DNA of 64,000 nucleotides, from the NCBI GenBank assembly GCA_963662155.1, contig OY759269.1, positions 8,662,355 to 8,726,354 on the forward strand, given 5' to 3'. The notes under the pieces are model-generated. The model worked only from the letters and a program-made list of their open reading frames with translations. It was not told where the DNA came from and did no database searches. The position numbers and the translations under genes are program-made. The stretch comes from Lamellibrachia columna (lineage: Eukaryota; Annelida; Polychaeta; Sabellida; Siboglinidae). The number at the start of each line of letters is the position of its first letter. Within the stretch, counting starts at the first letter, position 1. This document shows positions 40,694-53,200 of the stretch, piece by piece.

Positions 40694-43600
40694 TGGGGTG
40701 CGCAGGTGTCAGATGTGTCTTGTGCCTACTCGTTTTTTCTCTCCTAAATACTCGCTATCCAACTTGTAATGGTCTACCTAAACTGATATCCAAGTTCTTG
40801 AAGGTTTCTGCCACACACCTGGCTGCGATCTGGGTCGTTTGTGGACACATTCCAGTACGATATGTAACTTGTTACATCTCGTATCTGCAGTGTGTACTGT
40901 TACGTTTCCCGCGGCGGATTCGTCATTTCCCGTGGCTGGCGTCAGCTGTGCACCAAGTAATAGACCAAGCTGAGGTACCAAGTAGACCCGAATTGAAAAT
41001 GTTATCTGTCATCATACCTTACCCAAATTGTTAACTCAATTTCTTTTTACAACTTTGAAGGTAATACCACAACAATACGACCAAGACCAAACTAGAACTG
41101 TTAGTCATGTTCACAGTGGCAGTGTTGTCTGCAAAAATGGAGCCATATCAGATTACTTTGTCTGTTATGGTGATATTGTTGATTTCTGTACAAGTATCAA
41201 ACATTGACCGAAGTACCTCAACACTACCCCTACACCATAGCAACAATGACACTTTATATGCCTTGTACCCCCAACATTATGTTACCCACTGGATACAAAT
41301 GCTAGGTCTGAACTATGAAGACCCAGTTCTCATGTTATCAGCATTTAACCCCAAAAGTACCCCCCCTCCTCCAGTACCCTGAGCGCTTTCAATGCACTGA
41401 GCCATAACTTTCGAAAACCACTGAAACAAAAACTCAACACTCAACGAAAAGCTCAGCATATCCTCCTGCTCCTCGCTGGGGATACAGAGATAAACCCAGG
41501 GCCCGTCCAATCACATATACGTGTCTTCTCTGCAACAAAGCAGCAACATGGGGACAGAATTGCCTACAATGTTATAAGTATAGTGGTTGGTACCACGTAG
41601 AATGTATGGACATGCCAAGTGACATTTTCGAAACCCATGTCACTAGTGTCACTTGGATATGTTGCAAGTGTGGATTGCCCAACATTATCCCATCAATATT
41701 CCACTCATTATCTGGTTTATCACTTCGACAGCCTGGGAGACACAACCCAATCTGAGGGCCAGTTGGAAGAAATAGGCTCCCCCACTGCCACATCCTCACC
41801 AACGGCAAAACCGGGTAACCGCAATATCCCACCCAATCACAGACGATGTAACAACCGTAAACTGAAGGCCCTGGTTGTCAACTGCAATGGATTGTGTAGC
41901 AAAGTTCCTTAACTAGAAACATTAATTGATCAGACGTTTTATTTGGTACGGAATCATACTTAAACAACTCAATACTTACTTCCGAAATAACTCCACTGGC
42001 ACTGGGATTTTCAACATACAGGACATATAGGGGTCATTCTAGTAAAGGCGAAGTCTTCATCATGATAAAAGACGACCGCATCACATCGGCATGTGACATT
42101 GTTACTACCGATGCCGAATTGACATGGGTAGAACTCCACATCCAAGGACGTAAGTCTCTGATCATAGGATCTTTCTACAGGCCACCCAACTCAGTCCCGT
42201 CCGACTTAGATCAGCCAGCCACCTCTTTTAGGGACATATACAGGCGAAGTTCAAAAATGCCATCCTGCTTTTGGCAGGAGACTTCAATTTAGCTGACATA
42301 GATTGGGACGACCGCATCGTCAAACCATACGCTACGAAGTCTTCAAAGTGCGCCCTCCTATTAGATATATTTAATGAGTACTTCCTTGACCAAATGGTCA
42401 AGGAACCTACACGGATTCAAGACACCACTAAACACATCTTCGACTTAGTCCTTTCAACTCATCCAATTATGTTGCTCATTGCAAGGTTGTTACTGGCATA
42501 AGTGACCATGAGGTCGTCTCTTTCTCCATTAACTCCAAACCAAATGTAAATAAAAAGATACCAAGGAAGGTATTTCTAGTTGGCAAAGCGGACATACCCA
42601 GCATGAAATCTGACATGATAAATTTCCAACACTCTTTCTTCAACTGTGACCCACTTTCCCATACTGTTCAGAAAAACTGGGATATACTCAACTCGGAAAT
42701 CAAGGCCCTCGTGAATAAACACATTCCAACCAAGATGACTTGCTCCAAACACATAAATCCATGGATCACTAAAGAGATAAGAAGAATGTGCAGAAAGAAA
42801 CAAAGATTGTATAACAAAGCACAAGCATCAGAGAATAACGAGGACAGGAAATCCTACAAAAACTTCAAAAAGTTAACTCAAACGCCCTACAAATACTGGT
42901 CTTTTAAAAACAATATGTTCCAAAACCTGATGACAAATCCTACAAAGCCTTCTGGCGCTTCATTAAATCAAAGAAACAGAACTCCACCAATATCTCGTCC
43001 CTAAAAAATGGATCTAAATTAATTTTCGACAGCAAAGGAAAAGGTGACACCTTCAATGAACAGTTTTGTTCTATTATCACTGACGAAAACACAAGCAACA
43101 TTCCAATCATAAATGAACCAGACCATCCACCAGGCCGTCATAGATCAGTAACTCCAGATGGCGTTCTCAAACTTCTTCAGTCACTTAAAACTAATAAGGC
43201 AACTGGACTAGATGCTATCACTGCCCGTATATGAGATCTTGCAGTTGACATTTCTCCAATACTAGCTACTATATTTCAACAGTCATTAGATAAGGTCTAG
43301 TCCCATCAGATTGGAGATTTGCAAACTTTTCCCCAATCCACAAGAAAGGTGACAGATCCACACCATCCAATTATCGCCCTGTGTCCATCACATCCATCTG
43401 CAGTAAGTTGATTAAACATATAATATTCAGCCAAGTCATGGCACACTATGACAAGCACAATATTCTTAAAGATGCCCATCATGGTTTCAGACCCGGCCAT
43501 TCATGCGAATCTCAACTAATTACCACAACCCAAAACCTTGCAAAATCCCTCCATAACCGTGAACAAGTTGACGCAGTGGTCCTCTACTTTTCTAAAGCAT

Positions 43601-44808
43601 TCGACTGAGTCCCCCATAAACGAGTACTTCTAAAACTTTGCCATTATGGAATCCGTGGCACATTACTGATCGAAGTGGAGCAATAAATTTATAACATATC
43701 AATCCCAGCGAGTGGCAGTAGACGGAAAGTCATCTGACTGGGTCCACGTCCCCTCTGGAGTACCCCAGGGAACAGTCCCGGGACCGTTACTTTCCCTCAC
43801 ATTCATGAACGATCTGCCAATAGGAATTACATCCAAGCTCAGTCTTTTTGCAGATTACTCTCATTTACAGATCTATCTCCAGCACAGCCGATAGCCTAGC
43901 ACTCCAGGAAGACCTGGACAGACTTCATAAATGGTCCAAATTGTGGCAATTGAATTTTAACATCGACAAATGCCACACCATGGGAATAACCCTCCGTCGC
44001 AATACGATCAATACCGATTACCATCTAGGAGGAAGTACGCTTTCCGTGGTGTCACAATACACATATCTAGGCGTCACCATGTCCAACACCATGTCATGGC
44101 AAATTCACATAAACGGCATCACAGCTCGCGCCAACAAAATGCTGGGCCTAATCAGACGCAATCTTAGAGGAACCTCCCAGAAGCTACGACAGCAAGCCTA
44201 CATTTCACTAGTCCGTCCACACTTAGAATATTGTTGCAGCGCATGGAACCCATACACGTGGAAGGAGGTAACTAAAATTGAAAACGTCCAGCGCCTTGCG
44301 GCCAGATTTGCCTCTAATAACTACGGTGAACGGGAGAGTGTGTCAGCTATGATTAACAACGTTCACTGGGTCACACTCGAGAAAAGAAGACAATTATCTT
44401 GCCTCCTCTTGATGTATAGGATCTATACCCAGCAGATTGCCATCAATTGCAATCGCTACCTCGCCCCAATGCTCCCGAACAGTACAAGATATTACCACCC
44501 CAAAAATATAAAATCATCCCAGCTCGCATCCAGGTGTACAGCAACTCCTTCTTCCCACACACGGTCATCTGGTGGAACGCCCTCCCCGGGAACGTGTTGG
44601 TAGCCCCAACCCTCGAGGCCCCAACCCTCGAGGCTGTTACCACGGTCGCAAATTTAAGCTATGACCTATGTTTTTCTCGCATTCTGTTCCGTACTTTTAT
44701 TCGTACCATCACATTCGGCACGGCACATGTGTATATACACTCATGGCGTTTAAATCCTGACTTATGGACGCTGTCAATTAACAATGTAAAAGTAGAAGTA
44801 GAAGGGGT
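40694..44808 (+). mobile_element. Decayed CR1-like LINE inserted in a minisatellite
   Basis: The 44-bp array stops at about 40693 and resumes at about 44809, so the roughly 4.1 kb between is the insertion. It has a leader of about 400 bp, an ORF1-like region with a 2A-like motif and PHD-type zinc finger, then endonuclease and reverse transcriptase. It ends in a short GTAGAAGTAGAAGG tail. Many stops and frameshifts make it inactive. Confidence 0.85.
41107..44603 (+). pseudogene. Broken CR1-like LINE ORFs: 2A motif, PHD finger, endonuclease, RT
   Basis: In order: a short ORF from 41107; a 2A-like motif GDTEINPGP (about 41478-41504) after LLLLA; a shifted frame with a PHD-like C4HC3 finger (CLLCNK, CLQC, HVEC, CCKC; 41519-41740); endonuclease pieces KALVVNCNGL, GSFYRPPNS and LLAGDFNLADIDWDD (41860-42320); RT pieces KKGDRSTPSNYRPVS, HGFRPGHSCESQL, SKAFD followed by a TGA (43590-43608), PSGVPQGTVPGP and LSLFADY, where FADD is expected; and a final frame 43848-44603 with YLGVTMS and VRPHLEYCCSAWNPY. 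The frameshifts, internal stops and altered catalytic aspartate show it is dead. Confidence 0.85.
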
Positions 44809-46408
44809 ATAGCACTTCCATACACTGTGTGGGATATATGTCAGGGGTAGTAGTAACACTTCCATACATTGTGTAGGATGTATGTCAGGGGTAGTAGTAA
44901 CACTTCCATACATTGTGTGGGATGTATGTCAGGGGTAGTAGTAACACTTCCATACATTGTGTAGGATGTATGCCAGGGATAGTAGTAACACTTCCATACA
45001 TTGTGTGGGATGTATGTCAGGGGTAGTAGTAACACTTCCATACATTGTGTGGGATGTATGTCAGGGGTAGTAGTAACACTTCCATACATTGTGTAGGATG
45101 TATGTCAGGGGTAGTAGTAACACTTCCATACATTGTGTGGGATGTATGTCAGGGGTAGTAGTAACACTTCCATACATTGTGTAGGATGTATGCCAGGAGT
45201 AGTAGTAACACTTCCATACATTGTGTGGGATGTATGTCAGGGGTAGTAGTAACACTTCCATACATTGTGTAGGATGTATGCCAGGAGTAGTAGTAACACT
45301 TCCATACATTGTGTGGGATGTATGTCAGGGATAGTAGTAACACTTCCATACATTGTGTAGGATGTATGCCAGGGGTAGTAGTAATACTTCCATACATTGT
45401 GTGGGATGTATGTCAGGGGTAGTAGTAACACTTCCATATATTGTGTAGGATGTATGCCAAGGGTAGTAGTAACACTTCCATACATTGTGTAGGATGTATG
45501 CCAGGAGTAGTAGTAACACTTCCATACATTGTGTGGGATGTATGTCAGGGGTAGTAGTAACACTTCCATACATTGTGTAGGATGTATGCCAGGGGTAGTA
45601 GTAACACTTCCATACATTGTGTGGGATGTATGTCAGGGGTAGTAGTAACACTTCCATACATTGTGTAGGATGTATGCCAAGGGTAGTAGTAACACTTCCA
45701 TACATTGTGTAGGATGTATTCCAGGGGTAGTAGTAACACTTCCATACATTGTGTAGGATGTATGCCAGGGGTAGTAGTAACACTTCCATACATTGTGTAG
45801 GATGTATGCCAGGGGTAGTGGTAACATTTCCATACATTGTGTAGGATGTATGCCAGGAGTAGTAGTAACACTTCCATACATTGTGTAGGATATATGCCAG
45901 GGGTAGTAGTAACACTTCCATACATTGTGTAGGATATATGCCAGGGGTAGTAGTAACACTTCCATACATTGTGTAGGATGTATGCCAGGGGTAGTGGTAA
46001 CATTTCCATACATTGTGTAGGATGTATGCCAGGAGTAGTAGTAACACTTCCATACATTGTGTAGGATGTATGCCAGGGGTAGTGGTAACATTTCCATACA
46101 TTGTGTAGGATGTATGCCAGGAGTAGTAGTAACACTTCCATACATTGTGTAGGATATATGCCAGGGGTAGTAGTAACACTTCCATACATTGTGTAGGATG
46201 TATGCCAGGGGTATTGGTAACATTTCCATACATTGTGTAGGATGTATGCCAGGGGTAGTAGTAACACTTCCATACATTGTGTAGGATGTATGCCAGGGGT
46301 ATTGGTAACATTTCCATACATTGTGTAGGATATATGCCAGGGGTAGTAGTAACACTTCCATACACTGTGTGGGATATATGCCAGGGGTAGTAGTAACACT
46401 TCCATACC
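44809..46408. repeat. 44-bp minisatellite, about 36 copies
   Basis: Same unit as 40500-40693. Variants GGGATGTATGTCAGG dominate the first half, AGGATGTATGCCAGG the second, with a GGTAGTGGTAACATTTCC subtype in the last third. Minus-strand open frames up to 361 codons are artefacts of a unit without stops. Confidence 0.95.
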
Positions 46409-47139
46409 AAGGATAGAAGTGCACTCGGATGTGTTGTTCTAGAACCGAACAGTATAGTTAAATAAAACAGGGAATATTCCGTTAACTGTGCTGTGCCCTA
46501 TGTACATGTGCTTATTTTTATATATTTTGTTCTCAGTTATTGTCTCACATCCCTGTCTGCTGGAGTCGGCGGCGGTAGTGGTAGAAGTAGTTGTAGGTAT
46601 ACTGCCACCGCTGCCACTGCCACCACTTCGAGGATGGTTAATCTTAGATAACGGTTAATCCCAGATAATACCAACAAATAAACAGTATGTAGAGATGTTT
46701 ATTTTACAAAATATTAGCTGTTTCATTCAGAATGTTTGGGCATAGAGAAGTGTATTGTTTACAATACAAGCATGCACTTTCAAAGAATTATTGGAGTACG
46801 ACAAATTTTACATGATGTGTTGTTACAAATGAAGGAAAGTATTCTACAATAGTAAGATACTATTACTAAAGCTAGGAAAGTTGCATAATGTCTAATCAGT
46901 ATTGATTTATTGACCAAATATCAGCAACTGTTTATATAGCCAGGTCATGATAGATAATAATTTTTATAGGCATAAATTACAAGATAACAACAATTTATCA
47001 CTCAGAATTAAGTCAAGTGACACGATTAGCCATAATAACAAATGCATGCAAAATACGGCAACAACAGCACATACTAGACATCACATACATGTAAACATTG
47101 ACATGGATAATAACAGACGCAATCTCGGTTCACGAGCCA
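46409..47139. other. Intergenic DNA upstream of MVK
   Basis: AT-rich, with a small cluster of CCACCGCTGCCACTGCCACC-like triplets at about 46600. No gene or element recognised. Confidence 0.5.
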
Positions 47140-47265
47140 TTCTAAGTAGATAAAACCGTTGTACTTAGAACGTAATACGCAGCTTTTATTGGTGTTATGA
47201 CAGCTGGGATTTGTTTACATCCGATCACGCCACTCCCACGTGTGTTATTCGCGCTCTTTCCGAAA
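47140..47265 (+). promoter_or_regulatory. Putative MVK promoter with SRE-like, E-box and CCAAT motifs
   Basis: Within 80 bp of the start codon: an inverted CCAAT box (ATTGG, 47188-47192), ATCACGCCAC (47224-47233), one mismatch from the classical sterol regulatory element ATCACCCCAC, and an E box CACGTG (47237-47242). SREBP with NF-Y controls mevalonate-pathway genes in vertebrates. No TATA box seen. Function here is inferred from motifs only. Confidence 0.45.
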
Positions 47266-50200
47266 ATGTCACAAATGCCCTCAACAGTCAACAGTGTCGT
47301 TGTTTCGGCTCCGGGAAAGGTGATACTACACGGAGAACACGCTGTTGTGTACGGGAAGGTAACGTTGACGTATTCTGTTTTGAGGATTGCTTGATCGGAA
47401 CGCTATAGACATAGTCTACGTCGCCCCGTTCTGTTACAATACTCAGTATTGACCGTAACTCAGTACGCCACAACGTCAACGCCGGTCGCTGCAGATGCTG
47501 GTAATCAAGTATATGATTGGCCTAAGATAGTTAAGCCCCTAAACAACATGCTTACCTAATTATTTATGTCAGTCCGTTGGAAAATATCGTTTTTTGCGCT
47601 CTTATACTATAACTTATAAGCCTTTAACATAAACTACAATTATTTGGTCAATAAATAAAACACTTAGTCGCATCCTAGCTTGTAAATATTTCAGATACAA
47701 ATTGTTTATCAACTTTGTTCTCAACAAACAGTATAGTAGTATATAATACCAATTTTAGTAGTATTAGTTATGTATTTATGTTTATTGTGGTCTTCACATG
47801 TTTAATTAATTTATGTATTTTTTATATAGTGGGAAATGCTTATTATAAGTATTTCACTTCCTGCATTTCCCTTCAACATTTCTTTAAATCTGCCTATGTA
47901 TTTACAGATCTTGATAGGTATAGCAGCAAAATGGTGCTGACATGTCACTGTTGTATATAATGTTGTATTGTACTGCTTTATGTTGAAATGTTGAATAAAT
48001 TCCAAAAGTTATAGTTAATTGCATCGGGCGATAATATAAGGCACTGTCACTAACGTTCACTGGCGTAGAAGACGCTAGTGCAACGCAGCAGTGGTCGTGT
48101 GGTAGAGCGTCAGGCTTTCGGTCGAAGGGACCGGGGTTTGAAACTGTTTCATAATTTGGGAAATTTCGTTCACCCCACTCTGTCGGATTGGGTCAGCTTG
48201 TCCACCAAGTGAAGCAGCAACAAACGTGGTGACGAACGACATGGTGTCACTTGTTGTTGCACGAGATGACAGAGGACGTGACACCGTCACACGTATGAAG
48301 TCAGGCGTGATGGCAGCAGATGTGACACGTATGAAGTCAAGCGGGATGGCAGTGGACATGACGACGTGACACGTTTGAAGCCAGACGTGATGGCAGCAGA
48401 CATAGCGTTCAAGAAAATGTCACGCGTGGCATTGTTGAACAGTAATACAACGAAAGTGAACTCACCCATGCGTGGTTCGTGCCCCGATAATGTGTACATG
48501 GCAATGAATACCGGTGGCCCTTGCAAGACTTGACACTTCGTCAAGTAAAGTTAGGTTGACTTTAAGTCATCTCGACGGAGAAGAATGTTGACTTGTATAC
48601 GTAAGTCGAAGACATTCGTAGATGTGATGAAGAGTGTCTAACAATGTACTCGGAGATGAGAAGATTCGCAACATTGTAGCACTACACAAATTAATCATTT
48701 CCTTCTAAATTTATGCATGTTCATTAAATACTACGGCGGCCATATTGTGCCAGAAGTCTAACTAGCCAATAACAGAGTTTAATGGAACCTAAACAATCCC
48801 TAAGATTGTGACATCACATTCCTAGGACTTCGGGGTTAGGCCCTACATAAAACTTCAGTTCTAGAATAGCCGCATTACATAACCAACAAACAATCTTCAG
48901 ATACCCAAGACAAACTCACATTACACCTATTTCTTATAAATTTAATATCACCCAAATCTCTGCATTGAGACGGTAACAACGCTATTGACTGTATCACTCA
49001 ACTCCTACAACTTAACATGTCATGTTAATAAAACAAATATTCTGAGGCATGAATTCATTTGTCACACCTTGCTTGCTTGCAGAACAACAACTCGCTAGTT
49101 GATGTAATAAAATTCTTATACATTCACTAATTGCAATTCACAATGATACCATTGTATCCATTACATAACACCGGTTCTATACATACTAAATTTCTTACCT
49201 TAACCGAAGGAATTACGCTAAAATGTAATGGTATAAATTCACTTAAGTAGTTATACCTTAGTCACCAGGTGGCACCTTTGCATTGTGCAAATATCACTCG
49301 CCGACGTGCAGCACTATTTGCGTAGACTACCGTACGCTACTGAACAAGGGGCAAAAGATAAATCCAGACTTGTTCTCATAAACCACTTTGTGACATATGA
49401 CTTAAGTGGAAAATATGGAATGATGGAATGAACGCATTGGCATAGCCATAGAGCCATTGCACAACCATAGGGCCATTGCACAGCCATAGGGCCATGACAT
49501 AGCCATAGGCATTGACCAAATTAGGAATGGTAAGGATGTTGTTTAGAGGCTTAGATAATTTAAGCCAATTTAGTTCATGATTAAATGTAACTTTAATTTA
49601 ACCCGACAATGTTAATGGATGCATGTTTTTATTTATTTTGGGGATAACTTGCTAACATACTTGATTTCTGTCTGATCCTGCAAACTGTCATGTGACGATG
49701 TGAGTTTAGGAAACCCAAAACCAAAGTTGACATTACAGGTGGCTTTCATTGCAGCGAGCACTGGCAGCCAGCCTGAATCTACGAACATTCCTGCGCTTAA
49801 CTTCCAATAGTACTCACCAGGTGTCTCTGAGGCTGCCTGATATAGACGTCGCTGTGACTTGGATCACAAGCGAACTGCAGGAAGCATTTACACTTCCATT
49901 TTGTAAGTATGGGTCTCCCTGTGTTGTGTAAGTATGGGTCTCCCTGTGTTGTGTAAGTATGGGTCTCCCTGTGTTGTGTAAGTATGGGTCTCCCTGTGTT
50001 GTGTAAGTATGGGTCTCCCTGTGTTGTGTAAGTATGGGTGTCCATGTGTTGTGTAAGTATGGGTCTCCCTGTGTTGTGTAAGTATGGGTCTCCATATGTT
50101 GTGTAAGTATGGGTCTCGCTGTATGTGTAAGTATGAGTCTCCCTGTGTTGTGTAAGTATGGGCCGCCCTGTGTTGTGTAAGTATGGGTGTCTATGTGTTG

Positions 50201-53200
50201 TGTAAGTATGGGTCTCCCTGTGTTGTGTAAGTATGGGTCTCCATATGTTGTGTAAGTATGGGTCTCCCTGTGTTGTGTAAGTATTGGTCTCCATATGTTG
50301 TGTAAGTATGGGTCTCGCTGTGTTGTGTAAGTATGGGTGTCCATGTGTTGTGTAAGTATGGGTCTCCCTGTGTTGTGTAAGTATGGGTCTCCCTGTGCTG
50401 TGTAAGTATGGGTCTCGCTGTGCTCTGTAAGTATGGGTCTCCCTGTGTTGTGTAAGTATGGGTCTCCCTGTGTTGTGTAAGTATGGGTCTCCCTGTGCTG
50501 TGTAAGTATGGGTCTCCCTGTGTTGTGTAAGTATGGGTCTCCCTGTGTTGTGTAAGTATGGGTCTCCCTGTGCTGTGTAAGTATGGGCCTCCCTGTGTTG
50601 TGTAAGTATGGGTCTCCCTGTGTTGTGTAAGTATGGGTCTTCCTGTGTTGTGTAAGTATGGGTCTCCCTGTGCTGTGTAAGTATGGGTCTCCCTGTGCTG
50701 TGTAAGTATGGGTCTCCCTGTGTTGTGTAAATATGGGTCTCCCTGTGTTGTGTAAGTATGGGTCTTCCTGTGTTGTGTAAGTATGGGTCTCCCTGTGCTG
50801 TGTAAGTATGGGTCTCCCTGTGTTGTGTAAGTATGGGTCTCCCTGTGTTGTGTAAGTATGGGTGTCCATGTGTTGTGTAAGTATGGGTCTCCCTGTGCTG
50901 TGTAAGTATGGGTCTCGCTGTGCTGTGTAACTGCACTATCAGTTATAGTAATTCTGACCTTTATGTTCTTACATACTTTTGACAGACACACATATATTAT
51001 GCATATACAGTGTAGTCCACTTAATAGAATCACTTAAGTTGACTTAACAGACCAAAGCAATCTGACTATATTAAGCGGGTGATTCACATAAGCATCTAGT
51101 ATTTTAATACAGTAGGAATATGGAATGATTCTGTCCCAGATTAAATATTACTAAACGGCCGATTCTGTGAAGCCACTGTACCTGTGTTATCAATGTATAT
51201 GTTTTATGCAAATGTGTAATATTGGGACTATAATTATAAAGGTTTTTCCAAGGGATAGTTTAACCTCAGGAGTGACCAATGATCAACTTGCTTTAAAAAA
51301 ATCATAACATCGCTAATAATTACTGCACAAATGTGATTGAGGTATCATTTTGTTGCTAAAGAGACTCTTTATTATAATCTAAATGGTGAAAACTGTAGCA
51401 CATAATCTTATCATGGGGAAATTACTACATTGTACATAATAACAAAGAAAGCAAAAATTAGAATTTTCACCCTGCCACCAGATAACTACCGAGTGGCTGT
51501 ATGCCTCAATGCCCAATGGGGGAAACGTTGCCATATGTATTAGCTACAAAATAAAACAAAAATGAATCAACTATGTTGAGAACTTTAATTTTTTTGATTC
51601 AGACAGTCCCGTGTGGCAGTGCAGTGCACCACGATGGCAACTGGCTGATATTTAGTATTTTAAATTGGTGGCACACACTGAGAAAACACCTTTGATTGAC
51701 TGGAATTTGGAGCTCGTTTGATATTTATTGGAGCATGCTTAAAATACTAAGTTGTGACACAATGCATTTCATACTTCTTCGCAACAGTCTGGCATGTTGA
51801 CCTTCAGGTGACCCCATGAACCCTGTGTCGCCCTCGGCTGACCTCCTGGCTCAGGTGAAGAAGTTTGCTGGGATTGAGTCAGACGTGATAGACACCAAAC
51901 AGTTGGCAGTGGTTGCCTTTCTTTATCTCTTCCTGTCTGTGTCTGCGACGGACAAGTAAGATGACATTTTATCATTGCACGCAGTTCTTACTTATTAAAG
52001 GAAGTGTAGTAACAAATCAATGATTTCCATTGGTTAACTGGCTAGTTAGGGGTATCGTATTTATAATTAAAATGCTTCTGTTCTCTGAATTTATCTAAAT
52101 TAACAATGCTGTACTATAATTTTTATTGCTATAGTGTACTATATAAAACAGGAATTTAAAGAACTAGAATAAATCACCTTTCTTTCTCTGTCTTTCATGT
52201 AGCACCGCAACACTGAATTTGTTTGTATTTTTGATAATACACAAAATAAATACCACTTTCTGACAATTAATAACAGACCAATTAGTCATCCAATGTCTGA
52301 AAGACAAATTTTATACTTCACCTTTAATGGGATTGTTTCAGCAAAATAAAACTAATCGGTTTTATCCCACATACAATCATCACTATAATCTTTACAAAAT
52401 ATGTCTTTCTAAATGTGTGATCAAAGAAGAGCAACATTAGGTATTTTCTAAGCAAAAGTATTTAATTATGAATTAGAATACCATCCATGAAGTCAGTGTT
52501 GTTTATGTAGTGATCGATGCACCTACTTTCCCATCCTTAATCATTGTCTGTCATGGCACATTTTAGGAAAACACAAAAAAAGTGCAGTTGTTTCCAGTTC
52601 TAAATATAGCTAATGAAATTGATGCACGTCAATTTTCATTGGCCAACTCGTAGGGAGTTATAAATGATGTTTCATATAACTGAATTCCTCAGTTCTCTTA
52701 AATTATTAATCTCAAATTATATCTAAGTTAATAATAACAATATTATACTTTACTCTTTATTACTATACTATATATACCATTAGAATTGTACAAACGGGAA
52801 TTTGAAATGCAGGAACCAACAAGAACCAGTCCTCCACGCTTGCTGAATAGTGTCATCGTTTTCAGTACAGACGGCGACTGATTGACAGTACAGACCGAAA
52901 CATTACGACACTGATATTTATTAATATTTATGACATTTCAATAATATCCGTGCAAAACGTGTTATCACTGTCATCTCTCGTGTCCTTGTGTATTTGAAAA
53001 TACACAATTTAGTGATAAAATCAAAATAACTAAGTTTTACGAGATATAAAGACTGCTGTACCGTAATTTTTGCGTGCCAATAAATCAGCCAATGAAAATC
53101 GTCGTACTTTAAGTCAACCCCTGAAGCTGTGTTACTATCTTACAGAAATGTTCCAAGTGTGACCATTGAGATAGCATCGAGTCTACCCACGGGTGCTGGG

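Noticed and set aside
45237..46424. Minus-strand ORFs of repeated TMYGSVTTTPGIHPTQC text
   Set aside because: Stop-free 44-bp minisatellite open in several frames; intergenic and split by a LINE.
48075..48544. Minus-strand ORFs in MVK intron 1
   Set aside because: They run through a SINE and a small 36-bp repeat and have no recognisable domain.
49797..51033. Minus-strand ORFs of 379, 351 and 280 codons
   Set aside because: By-products of the 25-bp array in MVK intron 2.
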